Notes: generated by a model not told the origin, from the letters alone. Shown: positions 46,262 to 55,532, counted from the first letter of the stretch. The stretch is 64,000 nt of DNA from Micromonospora sp. CB01531 (GCF_001905095.1 NZ_LWLS01000062.1:81143-145142), one strand, 5' to 3'. A program made the numbers and translations.

Positions 46262-47011
46262 TCAGGCGAATGGGCGGAGGGGCACCCCGGCGTCGATGAG
46301 GGCGGCCCGGACCAGCTCGGCGCAGCGCACCGCGCCGGGGGTGTCCCCGTGCAGGCAGATCGACTCGACCACACACGGGACGACGCTGCCGTCGACCGCG
46401 ACCACGGTCCGCTCGGTGGCCATTCGGACCGCCCGGGTGGCCGCCTCCTCCGGATCGGCGACCAGCGCGTTCGCGGCGGTCCGGGGCACCAGCGAGCCGT
46501 TGGGCAGGTAGTTGCGGTCGGCGAAGCCCTCGGCCACCACGCGCAGGCCCGCACCGACGGCGAGCTGGGCGAGCACCGAACCGGGCGGGCAGAGCAGCGG
46601 CAGCTCGTGGTCGTACCGGCTGACGGCGGCGACGAGCGCGGCCGCCTGAGCCTCGTCGCAGGCCGCCGCGTGGTAGAGCGCGCCGTGCGGCTTGAGGTAG
46701 CGCACCCGGGTGCGGAACAGCTTGCAGAAGGCGTCCAGCGCGCCGAGCTGGTAGATCGTCTCGTCGTGCAGCTCGGCGAAGTCGTACGCGATGTGCCGCC
46801 GGCCGAAGCCGGCGAGGTCCCGGTAGCCGACCTGGGCGCCGACCGCGACCCCGCGGTCGGCGGCGGCGGCGCAGACCCGGTGCATCGTGGACGGGTCGCC
46901 ACCGTGGAAGCCGCAGGCGACGTTGGCGGAGGTGACCAGGTCCAGCAGCGCCTCGTCGTCACCGAGCCGCCAGATGCCGAATCCCTCGCCGAGGTCAGCG
47001 TTGAGGTCCAT
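46262..47011 (-). CDS. pxpA: 5-oxoprolinase subunit A (LamB/YcsF family)
   Basis: 249 residues. The opening MDLNADLGEGFGIWRLGDDE and the metal-site motifs NVACGFHGGDP and HGALYHAA are diagnostic of PxpA. The PxpABC complex converts 5-oxoproline to glutamate using ATP, in the cytosol. The start overlaps the pxpC stop by 17 bp. It is the third gene of the pxpB-pxpC-pxpA unit. Confidence 0.95.
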   Translation of the reverse strand: MDLNADLGEGFGIWRLGDDEALLDLVTSANVACGFHGGDPSTMHRVCAAAADRGVAVGAQVGYRDLAGFGRRHIAYDFAELHDETIYQLGALDAFCKLFRTRVRYLKPHGALYHAAACDEAQAAALVAAVSRYDHELPLLCPPGSVLAQLAVGAGLRVVAEGFADRNYLPNGSLVPRTAANALVADPEEAATRAVRMATERTVVAVDGSVVPCVVESICLHGDTPGAVRCAELVRAALIDAGVPLRPFA

Positions 47012-47843
47012 GGAACGTCACCGTAGTCCCTGGGCGGGCCTGTGCGAGCGGTGTCACGTCGTCCACCACCCCGATCACCGGGTAGCCGCCGGTGGTCGGG
47101 TGGTCGGCCAGGAAGATCAGGGGTTGGCCGTCGGGCGGCACCTGCACCGCGCCGAGGACGAGGCCCTCGCTGGGCAGTTCGCCGGGCAGCGCGCGGGGCA
47201 GCGCCGCGCCGATCAGTCGCGCGCCGACCCGGTTGCTCGCCGGACTGATCGCGTACGGGGTGGTGAACAGCAGGTCGAGGGCGGCCGGGGCGAACCAGTC
47301 GTGCCGCGGCCCGGGGCGGACGGCCAGCCGCACCTCGTCGGGGAGGGGCGGGCCGGCGATGACGTCCACCGGGGCGGGGTGACCGGCGGGCCGGCCGAGG
47401 GGCAGCCGGTCGCCGTCGCGTACCGGGGGCGGGCCGAGGCCGGCGAGCGTGTCGGTGGCGCGGCTGCCCAGCACCGGCGGCACGTCGATCCCGCCGGACA
47501 CGGCCAGCCAGGTACGCAGCCCGGCGCGGGCGGGACCGATCCGCAGCACCGCCCCGGCGGGCAGCGACAGCGGCCGGCCCAGGTCGCCCGCCCTCCGGTC
47601 GGCGTGGACGTCCACCTCGGCGCCGGTGAGCGCCACGGTGACGGCCCGGGTGACGCGGAGCGCGCAGCCGGTCAGGGTGATCTCCAGTCCGGCGGCGGTC
47701 TCCGGGTTGCCGACGAGCCGGTTGGCCAGGCGCAGTGCGGCCGGGTCGAGCGCGCCGGAGCGGGGCACGCCGAGGTGGGCGTACCCGGGCCGGCCCTGGT
47801 CCTGCACGGTGGTGAGGGCACCGGCCCGAAGCACCTCGATCAT
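46995..47843 (-). CDS. pxpC: 5-oxoprolinase subunit C (biotin-dependent carboxyltransferase-like)
   Basis: 282 residues from ATG 47841-47843. It opens MIEVLRAGALTTVQDQGRPG, the KipA/PxpC signature, and continues with SRATDTLAGLG and FLADHPTTGGYPVIGVV. It forms the complex with PxpB and PxpA. The start overlaps the pxpB stop by 4 nt (ATGA), and the 3-prime end overlaps pxpA. Despite the family name it is not expected to bind biotin. Confidence 0.95.
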   Translation of the reverse strand: MIEVLRAGALTTVQDQGRPGYAHLGVPRSGALDPAALRLANRLVGNPETAAGLEITLTGCALRVTRAVTVALTGAEVDVHADRRAGDLGRPLSLPAGAVLRIGPARAGLRTWLAVSGGIDVPPVLGSRATDTLAGLGPPPVRDGDRLPLGRPAGHPAPVDVIAGPPLPDEVRLAVRPGPRHDWFAPAALDLLFTTPYAISPASNRVGARLIGAALPRALPGELPSEGLVLGAVQVPPDGQPLIFLADHPTTGGYPVIGVVDDVTPLAQARPGTTVTFHGPQR

Positions 47844-48445
47844 GCGAGCCGGACCCGGGTGCCGGGGGTGAGCCGGGCCGGCGGGTCGGCGTGCACGTCG
47901 AAGAGCACCAGGTCGGTCCGCCCGACCAGCAGCCAGCCGCCGGGCGAGGCGGTCGGGTAGATCCCGGCGTACGGGCCGGCCAGCGCGATCGACCCGGCCG
48001 GCACCCGGGTACGCGGGGTGGCCAGCCGGGGCACGGCCAGCTCCGCCGGCAGCCCGGTCAGGTACGCGAACCCGGGCGCGAACCCGCAGAACGCCACCCG
48101 GAAGTCGGTACGCCGGAGCCGGTCCACCACGGCGGGCACGTCGACGCCCCAGTGCCCGGCGACGGTGGGCAGGTCGGCCCCGTCGTACACCGTGGGGACC
48201 TCGACCTCGGCGGCGGCGGCCGGGACGGCGTCGGCCCGCGGGGTCCACCCGGCGATCCGCGCGGCGGCCGCCTGCGGGTCCGGTACGCCGTCGAGCAGCA
48301 CCGTGGCCGCCGCGGGGACGATCTCGACGGCGCTGAGTTCACCTGCCGCCCGCCGGCGCCACAGCTCGGCCCGCCACGCCTGGACCTGGTCGGGGTCGTC
48401 GCAGTCGAGCAGCAGGGCGTGGGCGCCGACGGGTCTGATCCGCAT
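47840..48445 (-). CDS. pxpB: 5-oxoprolinase subunit B (KipI family)
   Basis: 201 residues from ATG 48443-48445, where GAGGA lies 7 nt upstream. The FCGFAPGFAYLTGLP motif, then PRTRVPAGSIALAGPYAGIY, are diagnostic of PxpB/KipI. In Bacillus KipI also inhibits a sporulation kinase, but the oxoprolinase role fits here because pxpA and pxpC are both adjacent. First gene of the operon. Confidence 0.95.
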   Translation of the reverse strand: MRIRPVGAHALLLDCDDPDQVQAWRAELWRRRAAGELSAVEIVPAAATVLLDGVPDPQAAAARIAGWTPRADAVPAAAAEVEVPTVYDGADLPTVAGHWGVDVPAVVDRLRRTDFRVAFCGFAPGFAYLTGLPAELAVPRLATPRTRVPAGSIALAGPYAGIYPTASPGGWLLVGRTDLVLFDVHADPPARLTPGTRVRLA

Positions 48446-48518
48446 CCCGTCATCCTCGCGGTTCGATCCGTCCATCGGGGTCCGCCGGCCGTTCAGGAGG
48501 CGGGACGGTACGCACTAC

Positions 48519-48552
48519 TTGTAGGTAACCTACGGTGCCGTAACCTAATGGC
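48519..48552 (+). promoter_or_regulatory. Likely leaderless promoter with overlapping palindrome
   Basis: TTGTAG (48519-48524), 16-nt spacer, TAACCT (48541-48546), then the GTG at 48553. GTAGGTAACCTAC (48521-48533) is a near-perfect dyad over the -35. No ribosome site precedes the GTG. Confidence 0.6.
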
Positions 48553-49230
48553 GTGACCACCTCCGCACCGCTTCGGCTCAAGCCGGTCGACATCGGTAAA
48601 CCCCGGATGCGCGGCTGGCTGCACACCTACGCGTTCTTCGTCGCGCTTGTCTGCGGCATCGTGCTCTGCTCCATCGCGGCCGCCCGTCCCGGCTGGGCAC
48701 CCCTGGTGAGCTGCCTGATCTACAGCCTGACGGTGTGCGGCCTCTTCGGCACCAGCGCCCTCTACCACCGGCGAGTGTGGTCCGAGCGCGGCTACCAGAT
48801 CATGCGCCGGATGGACCACTCGATGATCTTCGTTTTCATCGCCGGCACGTACACCCCGTTCTGCGCGCTGTTGCTCGACCGACGTCCGGCCGAGATCATG
48901 CTCGCCCTGGTGTGGGGCGGAGCGCTGTTCGGGGTGGCGCTCAAGATGATCTGGCCGCACGCCCCGCGCTGGGTCTCCGCGCCGCTCTACCTCGCGCTCG
49001 GTTGGGTCGCGGTGGTGATGCTGCCGCAGATTCTGCACGCCGGCGGGATCACCGCCCTGGTGCTGCTGATCGTCGGCGGCGCCATCTACAGCGTCGGCGC
49101 GGTCTTCTACGCGCTGCGCCGGCCGAACCCGTGGCCGACCGTCTTCGGCCACCACGAGTTCTTCCACGCCTGCACCCTGGTCGCGGCGATCTGCCACCAC
49201 ATCGCGATCTACTTCGCCCTGTTCGCCTGA
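48553..49230 (+). CDS. HlyIII/PAQR family membrane protein
   Basis: 225 residues with seven hydrophobic helices. It carries SALYHRR near residue 74, RRMDHSMIFVFIAGTYTPF near 94 and HHEFFHACTLVAAICHHIAI near 200, the three His-containing PAQR motifs that bind a metal. PAQR/HlyIII proteins may act as membrane hydrolases; most bacterial members are uncharacterised. The message appears leaderless. Confidence 0.92.
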   Translation: MTTSAPLRLKPVDIGKPRMRGWLHTYAFFVALVCGIVLCSIAAARPGWAPLVSCLIYSLTVCGLFGTSALYHRRVWSERGYQIMRRMDHSMIFVFIAGTYTPFCALLLDRRPAEIMLALVWGGALFGVALKMIWPHAPRWVSAPLYLALGWVAVVMLPQILHAGGITALVLLIVGGAIYSVGAVFYALRRPNPWPTVFGHHEFFHACTLVAAICHHIAIYFALFA

Positions 49231-49301
49231 GCGCGGTGGTCCGGCCGCCGGCGGATCCGACACCAGCACACCGAGCCGCTCCGGGCGGCCCTGGAAACGT
49301 G

Positions 49302-49336
49302 CGAGGGCCCCGCACCGGCGCGGCGCGGAGCCCTCG
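49302..49336. terminator. Bidirectional terminator between hlyIII and DUF6458
   Basis: Stem CGAGGGC-CCCGC pairs with GCGGAGCCCTCG (one mismatch) between two convergent genes. Confidence 0.65.
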
Positions 49337-49352
49337 GCGGTCTCGGAATGGC

Positions 49353-49640
49353 TCAGGCCGGGTAGCCCGGGCGGCGCACCTCGCGGTACTCCTCCCGCAC
49401 GACCCGGTCGTCCTGCACCGGCACGACGGGCTCGGCGACAACCCGCTCGCGCACCGGCCGGGCGACCACCGTACGGCGGCGGTTGTTCCAGAAGTAGAGC
49501 GTGATGAGCAGCCCGACGACACCGGCGAGCATGAGCACCCAGCCCACGACGTTCAGGTTGAGCCATCCCAGGTTGGCGTCGATGGCGAACGCGAAGATCG
49601 CGCCCAGCGCGATGAGGAAGATGCTGGCACCGATGCCCAT
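49353..49640 (-). CDS. DUF6458 family small membrane protein (paralogue 1)
   Basis: 95 residues with two helices (about 5-25 and 32-50) joined by a short turn, then a charged Arg/Val/Glu-rich tail. It opens MGIGASIFLIALGAIFAFAI, near identical to the paralogue at 50369. The copies flank the sixA-like gene, suggesting local duplication. The function is unknown; conserved small envelope proteins of this type are widespread in actinobacteria. Confidence 0.85.
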   Translation of the reverse strand: MGIGASIFLIALGAIFAFAIDANLGWLNLNVVGWVLMLAGVVGLLITLYFWNNRRRTVVARPVRERVVAEPVVPVQDDRVVREEYREVRRPGYPA

Positions 49641-49755
49641 GACGTCGCCTCCTTGGCGTTCTGCTGGCGTTTCCTACCGCCGCGGCCATGGCTGAGGTAG
49701 CGGCACCCATCGACTTACCCAGGCGGTCCGATCGCGAATCAGGCAAGCTGAGCGC

Positions 49756-50292
49756 ATGACGGAGGGCAGGAACCAGGAGCGCACGTTGGTGCTGCTCCGG
49801 CACGCCAAGGCCGAACAGTCCCAGGACGTCCCGGACGCGGAACGCCCGCTGACCGCGCGGGGGCACGCCGACGCCGCGGCGGCCGGAGCCTGGCTGGCCC
49901 GGCACGCCCTTCTCCCCGACGTGGTGATCTGCTCCACGGCCCGGCGTACCCGCCAGACCTGGCACGGGGTGGCGCTGGGCATGACGGGCTCCCCGCCGGA
50001 GGGCGGACCGGCGGGCCCGGCGCCGGCGGTGCGCTACGCGGCGACCGCGTACGAGGGGCAGCCGGAGGATCTGCTGACCCTGGTCCGGGCGGTCCCGCCG
50101 GAGATCGGCACGGTCCTGCTGATCGCCCACAACCCGGGCATCTCGCTGCTCTCGGCACTACTCGACCCGGAGCGGGCGGATCCGGACGGGCTGCGTACCA
50201 CCGATCTGGTGGCGCACCGCCCGACCACCAGCTGGACGAACCTGGGACCGGGCGGCGCACCCATCACCGCCCGGCACACCGCCCGCGGCTGA
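49756..50292 (+). CDS. SixA-type phosphohistidine phosphatase
   Basis: 178 residues. It starts with the histidine-phosphatase motif LVLLRHAKAE (catalytic RH near residue 15) and has a second His in LIAHNPGISLLS near residue 124. The RHG + HNPG order and the length are as in SixA, which dephosphorylates phosphohistidine. It lies between the two DUF6458 genes on the opposite strand, and ends at a strong terminator. Confidence 0.9.
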   Translation: MTEGRNQERTLVLLRHAKAEQSQDVPDAERPLTARGHADAAAAGAWLARHALLPDVVICSTARRTRQTWHGVALGMTGSPPEGGPAGPAPAVRYAATAYEGQPEDLLTLVRAVPPEIGTVLLIAHNPGISLLSALLDPERADPDGLRTTDLVAHRPTTSWTNLGPGGAPITARHTARG

Positions 50293-50302
50293 CGCACGGC
50301 GA

Positions 50303-50341
50303 AGGGCCCCTTCTTCACGCCTCGGATGAAGAAGGGGCCCT
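50303..50341. terminator. Bidirectional terminator between sixA and DUF6458 paralogue 2
   Basis: A perfect 15-bp stem (AGGGCCCCTTCTTCA) with a 9-nt loop between two convergent genes. Confidence 0.8.
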
Positions 50342-50368
50342 CTCAGCACTGGTTCCGTACGCCTGAGA

Positions 50369-50638
50369 TCAGGACGGCGGCGCCGTGGGCGGCGGCGGAT
50401 CGGGTGGCGGGGGCATCATCGCGGTCGGGTGGGAGAGCCGGTTCTCCTCCACGATCAGCGTGCGGGCCCGCTTGCGCCGGTCCTGCCAGAACCAAAGCGT
50501 GGTGAGCAGGACGGCCAGCCCGGCCAGGATCAGCACCCAACCGACCGCACGCAGGTCGATCCACCAGACGTTGGCCCGGATGGCGAAGGTCAGGATCGCA
50601 CCGACGGCGATGAGAAAGATTCCGCTTCCAATGCCCAT
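50369..50638 (-). CDS. DUF6458 family small membrane protein (paralogue 2)
   Basis: 89 residues, two helices (opening MGIGSGIFLIAVGAILTFAI) and a Pro-rich tail instead of the Arg/Val tail of paralogue 1. Most of the first 55 residues align to paralogue 1, so the pair arose by duplication and diverged in the tail. It is oriented like paralogue 1 and convergent to sixA. Confidence 0.84.
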   Translation of the reverse strand: MGIGSGIFLIAVGAILTFAIRANVWWIDLRAVGWVLILAGLAVLLTTLWFWQDRRKRARTLIVEENRLSHPTAMMPPPPDPPPPTAPPS

Positions 50639-50741
50639 GTGCGCTGCACTCCCCCGTGCGATGGCTCTTGGGCGTGTCCTGTCGTGGTCCGCGATGGTTA
50701 CCCGTCAGGCGGCCGGCCTACCGGGCGGGCGGCGAAACAAA

Positions 50742-50782
50742 CGGCGGCGGCCGGCGAGCTGTCCGCTCACCGGCCGCCGCCG
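50742..50782 (-). terminator. Terminator of the acyl-CoA dehydrogenase gene
   Basis: A perfect 13-bp stem (CGGCGGCGGCCGG) with a 15-nt loop, 30 nt after the stop at 50812. Confidence 0.6.
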
Positions 50783-50811
50783 TCGAACCGGTCGGATCAC
50801 CCCACGGGGGA

Positions 50812-52668
50812 TCAGAACGCCTCCTCCGGGAGGTCCATGATCTCCAGGTCGGCGCCCTCGATGATCCGCCGGTCGGCGCCGATGCGGGGCAGCACCTCGC
50901 GGGCGAAGAACCGGGCGGCGGCCACCTTGCCGGTGTAGAACGCCTTGTCGGCGGCGGAGACCTCGTCACCCAGCGCCTTCAAGGCCACGTCGGCCTGCTT
51001 CTGCAGCAGCCAGCCGACCACCAGGTCGCCGATCGCCAGCAGGAACCGGCGGCTGCTCAGGCCGACCTTGTAGAGGGCCCGCGCGTCGCCGCCCTGGGCC
51101 TCGCCCAGCCAGCCGGTCAGCACGCCGAGGATGTGCTGGATCTCGGCGAGCGCCTTGCCGAGCGCCTGCCGCTCCTCCTTGAGCTGGCCGTTGCCGGCCT
51201 CGGAGGTGATGAACTCCTGGATCTCACCGGCGACCGCCAGCAGGGCCTTGCCGTTGTCCCGGACGATCTTCCGGAAGATCAGGTCGAGGCTCTGGATCGC
51301 CGTGGTGCCCTCGTAGAGGGTGTCGATCTTGGCGTCCCGGACGTACTGCTCCAGTGGGTAGTCCTGGAGGAAGCCCGAGCCACCGAAGGTCTGCAGCGAC
51401 TCGTGCCCGAGCAGCTCGTACGCCCGCTCCGAGCCGACGCCCTTGACCAGCGGCAGGAGCAGGTCGTTGACCCGCTTGGCCAGCTTGGTGGCCTGCTCGT
51501 CGCCGGCCGCCTCGGCGATGGCGACCTTGTCCTGCCAGCCGGCCGTGTAGCAGACCAGCGCCCGCAGACCCTCGGCGTACGACTTCTGCAGCAGCAGCGA
51601 GCGGCGCACGTCCGGGTGCTGGGTGATGGTCACCCGCGGGGCGCTCTTGTCGGTCGACCGGGTCAGGTCGGCGCCCTGCACCCGGTTCTTGGCGTACTCC
51701 AGCGCGTTCAGGTAGCCGGTGGAGAGGGTGGCGATCGCCTTGGTGCCGACCATCATCCGCGCGTACTCGATGATCATGAACATCTGCCGGATGCCGTCGT
51801 GCTTGTCGCCCAGCAGCCAGCCCTTGGCCGGAACGCCGTGCTCGCCGAAGGTCATCTCGCAGGTGTTGGAGACCTTCAGGCCCATCTTGTGCTCGACGTT
51901 GGTGGCGAAGACGCCGTTGCGCTCGCCCAGCTCGCCGGTCTCCTCGTCGAAGTGGTACTTCGGCACGACGAAGAGGGAGAGGCCCTTGGTGCCGGGACCG
52001 CCGACGCCCTCCACGCCGACTGGGCGGGCCAGCACGTAGTGGACGATGTTGTCGGAGAGGTCGTGCTCACCCGAGGTGATGAAGCGCTTGACGCCCTCGA
52101 TGTGCCACGAGCCGTCCGGCTGCGGGATGGCCCGGGTGCGGCCAGCCCCCACGTCCGAGCCGGCGTCCGGCTCGGTGAGCACCATGGTCGAGCCCCACTG
52201 CTTCTCGATGAAGAGTCTGGCCCACTTCCGCTGCTGCTCGGTGCCCTCGACGTGCAGCACGTGCGCGAAGGACGGGCCGGAGGCGTACATCCAGATCGGG
52301 GCGTTGGCGCCGAGCACCAGCTCGGCGAGCGACCACCAGAGCGCGCGCGGGGCGTTGGTGCCGCCGAGGGCCTCGGGGAGGTCCAGGCGCCAGAATTCCG
52401 AGTCCATGAACGCCTGGTACGACTTCTTGAACGACTCCGGCAGCGGCGCGGTGTGCGTCGCGGGGTCGAAGACCGGCGGCTTGCGGTCACTGTCCGTGTA
52501 GCTGGCGGCCAGGTCCTCGCGGGCCAGGCGGTCGACCTCGGAGAGGAAGCTGCGGGCGGTGTCGACGTCCAGGTCCGTGTAGGGCTCCTGGCCGAACGTC
52601 CGGTCCGCCCCGAAGACCTCGAACAGGTTGAACTCGAGGTCCCGAAGGTTGCTCTTGTAGTGGGTCAT
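50812..52668 (-). CDS. Acyl-CoA dehydrogenase (FadE-type, about 618 residues)
   Basis: A FAD enzyme that makes the trans-2 double bond in beta-oxidation. This longer form has an N-terminal extension, the core N, M and C domains and an extra C-terminal helical region, as in mycobacterial FadE5. Visible marks are the [14 protein letters not shown] flavin/substrate loop near residue 160, [11 protein letters not shown] near 445 (catalytic Glu region) and [20 protein letters not shown]. The upstream dyads at 52697 and 52722 could bind a TetR-type fatty-acid regulator. It is not tied to other beta-oxidation genes. Confidence 0.93.
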   Translation of the reverse strand: MTHYKSNLRDLEFNLFEVFGADRTFGQEPYTDLDVDTARSFLSEVDRLAREDLAASYTDSDRKPPVFDPATHTAPLPESFKKSYQAFMDSEFWRLDLPEALGGTNAPRALWWSLAELVLGANAPIWMYASGPSFAHVLHVEGTEQQRKWARLFIEKQWGSTMVLTEPDAGSDVGAGRTRAIPQPDGSWHIEGVKRFITSGEHDLSDNIVHYVLARPVGVEGVGGPGTKGLSLFVVPKYHFDEETGELGERNGVFATNVEHKMGLKVSNTCEMTFGEHGVPAKGWLLGDKHDGIRQMFMIIEYARMMVGTKAIATLSTGYLNALEYAKNRVQGADLTRSTDKSAPRVTITQHPDVRRSLLLQKSYAEGLRALVCYTAGWQDKVAIAEAAGDEQATKLAKRVNDLLLPLVKGVGSERAYELLGHESLQTFGGSGFLQDYPLEQYVRDAKIDTLYEGTTAIQSLDLIFRKIVRDNGKALLAVAGEIQEFITSEAGNGQLKEERQALGKALAEIQHILGVLTGWLGEAQGGDARALYKVGLSSRRFLLAIGDLVVGWLLQKQADVALKALGDEVSAADKAFYTGKVAAARFFAREVLPRIGADRRIIEGADLEIMDLPEEAF

Positions 52669-52696
52669 GCTCGCTGGCCCCGCTTCCGGACAGATA

Positions 52697-52735
52697 TTAC
52701 CGATCAGTAACTGAGACTCTATTACTCACCGGTAG
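52697..52735 (-). promoter_or_regulatory. Two TTAC-N6-GTAR operator-like dyads upstream of fadE-type gene
   Basis: TTACCGATCAGTAA (52697-52710) and TTACTCACCGGTAG (52722-52735), 25 bp apart start to start, are 29-67 nt upstream of the start. The AT-rich flank may hold the promoter. Confidence 0.6.
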
Positions 52736-52867
52736 CCAGCGACAAGCCGATCACCGAAGTGACGGCGATTACACACCCCCGGTTCAGCCTGCGGCCACTC
52801 GCGCAGCAGTGCGGCCGCGACCAGCACGAGCAGCCCGTCGGCCAACAAGGATGCGCTCGCTGGACCG

Positions 52868-53995
52868 TCAGCTCTCCGCCGCGCCGACCTCCCAGCTCGG
52901 CACGGGCGCCTTCGCGCCGCTGGCCGGGCCGGCGTATTCCATCAAGACCAGCGCGATGTCGTCGTCGAGCCGGCCGTGCACCCACTCGACCAGGGCGGTC
53001 TCCAGCGAGGCCAGGCCGTCGGCCACCGTGCCGTGGCCGAGCAGCCGCCACGCCCGGTCGGCGGTCGGGAAGAACTCGCCGTCCCGGCGGGCCTCGCCCA
53101 GCCCGTCGGTGAAGAGCAGCAGCCGGTCGCCCGGTTCGAGCCGTTCCACCCGGGGTCGGACCACCGGCATGAAGCCGAGCGGGGGCGCGGGCGCGGGGGG
53201 TTCGAGCGGGATCACCGCGCCTCCGCGCAGCAGCAGCGGTGGCGGGTGTCCGCAGTTGACGATGGTGAGCGTGCCGCCCCGCTCCTCGACCAGCGCGGCG
53301 GTGACGAAGTCCTCGTCGCCCACGTTGCGGGCCACCGCCCGATCCAGATCGGTCACCACGGCGCGCAGGTCCGCCCGCTCGTACGCCACGTGCCGGTAGG
53401 AGCCGAGGACGATGCTGGCCAGCCGGACCGCGTCCAGCCCCTTGCCACGGACGTCGCCGATGATCATGCGGACGCCGTACGGGGTGTCCATCACCTCGTA
53501 CAGATCGCCACCGATCACCGCGGTGGCCGTGGAGGAGATATACCGGGCGGCGACCGCGAGGGTGCCCACCTGTGGACCGAGCGGCCGGAGCACCGCCTGC
53601 TGGGCGACCGAGGCGAGCCGGGACAGTTCGGCGATCCGCTCCGACTGGCGCTGGCGGGCCGCCGCCACGGCGGTGGCGATCGCGGTGGCCAGCGCGATGC
53701 CCGCGACGTTGACCGCGGTGACCAGGGACATGGCCGGATCGGCGAGGGCGAAGGACCCACCGATCGCCGTGCCGAGGATGCCCGCCCCGAGCACCACCCG
53801 CCAGGAGGCCAGCGCGGCGGCGAGGAACGGGGCGGCGGCCATCAGCGCGAGGAAGTGCGCAGTCCGGCCGTCCGCCAGTTCCACGGCGGAGACGATTGCG
53901 AGCAGCCCGAGGGCCGCGCCGAGGCCGGCGCGGGATCCGGGGCTCAGCGGGCGGGGGCCCGACTGGAAGGGTTGCGTGCGTACATCGGACAGCAT
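52868..53995 (-). CDS. Membrane-anchored SpoIIE/PP2C-type phosphatase
   Basis: 375 residues. Four short hydrophobic helices in residues 20-115 form a membrane part, then a coiled linker (RQRQSERIAELSRLASV). The PP2C/SpoIIE domain follows with IGGDLYEV and GDVRGKGLDAV metal-binding motifs and LLFTDGLGEAR. Such enzymes dephosphorylate anti-anti-sigma factors. No sigma or STAS gene is next to it, so the target is unknown. The start at 53993-53995 has no good leader, and an upstream GTG (54091) is possible. Confidence 0.85.
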   Translation of the reverse strand: MLSDVRTQPFQSGPRPLSPGSRAGLGAALGLLAIVSAVELADGRTAHFLALMAAAPFLAAALASWRVVLGAGILGTAIGGSFALADPAMSLVTAVNVAGIALATAIATAVAAARQRQSERIAELSRLASVAQQAVLRPLGPQVGTLAVAARYISSTATAVIGGDLYEVMDTPYGVRMIIGDVRGKGLDAVRLASIVLGSYRHVAYERADLRAVVTDLDRAVARNVGDEDFVTAALVEERGGTLTIVNCGHPPPLLLRGGAVIPLEPPAPAPPLGFMPVVRPRVERLEPGDRLLLFTDGLGEARRDGEFFPTADRAWRLLGHGTVADGLASLETALVEWVHGRLDDDIALVLMEYAGPASGAKAPVPSWEVGAAES

Positions 53996-54095
53996 GCCTG
54001 ATGGAGGTGAACGGGTGAATGAACCTGACCCGTCGTCCGACGGTATTCTGCCCGGCCGGACCGCTCCGGCGGCACGATCGCCGTCGGTCACCCGG

Positions 54096-54737
54096 TCAGC
54101 CGAGGATTTCGTACCGGACGGACACCTCACCGAGGTCGGTCGAGGCGATGGCCGCGAAGGCGGCGCGGGACAGGTCCAGGCACCGGCCGGCGATGAACGG
54201 GCCGCGGTCGTTGATCCGGACGACCACGGACTTGCCGTTGGCCGGGTTGGTCACCCGCACCTTGGTGTCGAACGGCAGGGTCTTGTGCGCGGCGGTCATG
54301 GCGTTCGGGTTGAACGTCTCGCCGTTCGCGGTCATCTGGCCCTCGTCGTAGAAGGACGCTCCGCAGGAGCCGCTGTCGACCACCTTCGGCGCGGGGGTGG
54401 TCTTCTTCGCGGTGGGCTTCGGGCTCGCGGTCCGGGTCAGGCTCCGGGAGGCCGCCTTGGTACGGGTCGCCTTCGGGCTGGGGGTGGCCTTCGGCGACGG
54501 GCTGAGGCTCAGCGATACGGAGGCACTCGGCGAGGCGGACGCGCTCGGGGACGACGTCGTGGGGACGACGGCGCTGGGCAGGGCCTCGGCGACGGCGGGC
54601 CCGGCCGCGGGCTCGCCCGAGGTGAGCCGCACCGCGCCGACGGTGCCGCCGACGGCGAGCAGCACGCCGACGGCCGCGGTGGCGGCGATGCCGGCGGGTG
54701 AGGAGAGCTTGCGGGTACGGAGATGCCTACCAGCCAC
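54096..54737 (-). CDS. RlpA-like double-psi beta-barrel protein
   Basis: 213 residues. One N-terminal helix (about 15-37) exports the protein. A long Ser/Pro/Ala/Thr linker (about 50-120) follows. The C-terminal DPBB domain runs from CGASFYDEGQMTANGETFNP to RINDRGPFIAGRCLDLSRAA, with the conserved Asp of RlpA. Such proteins act on peptidoglycan or associate with the septum. The GTG start has AAAGGA 7 nt upstream. A TTGACT box at 54800-54805 is a possible -35. Confidence 0.88.
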   Translation of the reverse strand: MAGRHLRTRKLSSPAGIAATAAVGVLLAVGGTVGAVRLTSGEPAAGPAVAEALPSAVVPTTSSPSASASPSASVSLSLSPSPKATPSPKATRTKAASRSLTRTASPKPTAKKTTPAPKVVDSGSCGASFYDEGQMTANGETFNPNAMTAAHKTLPFDTKVRVTNPANGKSVVVRINDRGPFIAGRCLDLSRAAFAAIASTDLGEVSVRYEILG

Positions 54738-54943
54738 CGCGCGGTCCTTTCGTCAGCGGAGCAAACCGGCTCGGACCGTAACGAGAGAAGTACTTCCGAA
54801 GTCAACGTGATCATGGTGCTATGCCCGCATTTACCCCGATACGTCTATCCGCTCGTGTGAACATTCCTCATCCGAACGGAGGAAGGGCCGCTGGCCGGGG
54901 CCGGTGCCGCATCGTCTGGCGTCGGTGCCCGAGGATGAGAGGC

Positions 54944-55483
54944 GTGCTGAGCCATCGCCTCGTCGAGCTGTTCCGCTGGGTCGACCCCAGTCCGGACAGC
55001 AGTCACCTGGTCAGCGACATCTCCGGCTGGTGGCGGGATCCGGTGGTGCTGGCCGGCATCGGACCGGCCCTGGCCGGCCTGTTCCCGGACGCCCGGCCCA
55101 CCGTCGTGGTCGCCCCCGAGGTGACCGGGCTGCTGCTCGGCCCGCTGGTGGCGGTGGCCGCCGGCGCCGGCTTCCTGCCGGCGTACAAGCAGGACGGCGG
55201 GCGGCGGCGGGTCGGCCCGATGCGCTGGGCCGAGACGCCACCGGACTACCGGGGCCGGCGACTGCGGATCGGCGTGAACGCGCGCCGCCTCGGCCCCGGT
55301 GACCAGGTGCTGCTCGTCGACGACTGGGTGGCCACCGGCGCCCAGCTCGACGCGCTCCAGCGGGTGGTCCGGGACAGCGGGGCCGAGCCGGTCGGCGCTG
55401 CCGCGGTCGTGGCGACCTGCCCGCCGCAGGTGGCCGAGCGGCTCCGGCTGCGTACGCTGCTCAGCCCGGACCAGCTGCGCTGA
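54944..55483 (+). CDS. Phosphoribosyltransferase-like protein
   Basis: 179 residues of the type I PRTase fold. The PRPP-binding motif VLLVDDWVATGAQ lies near residue 124, and VVVAPEVTGLLLG near 58 matches the first phosphate region. The substrate is unclear; adenine-type enzymes have similar layouts. GTG 54944 is chosen for GAGGA 8 nt upstream; the ATG three codons earlier has no leader. Confidence 0.84.
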   Translation: MLSHRLVELFRWVDPSPDSSHLVSDISGWWRDPVVLAGIGPALAGLFPDARPTVVVAPEVTGLLLGPLVAVAAGAGFLPAYKQDGGRRRVGPMRWAETPPDYRGRRLRIGVNARRLGPGDQVLLVDDWVATGAQLDALQRVVRDSGAEPVGAAAVVATCPPQVAERLRLRTLLSPDQLR

Positions 55484-55532
55484 GCGACAGCGGTCTTGAC
55501 CTCAAGCACGGTTCAACGTCGAGGATCGCCAC

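Noticed and set aside
54738..54943. c-di-AMP (ydaO-type) riboswitch upstream of the RlpA-like gene
   Set aside because: Such a switch is common near cell-wall genes in actinobacteria, but the conserved core sequences are not recognisable and the likely leader is short.
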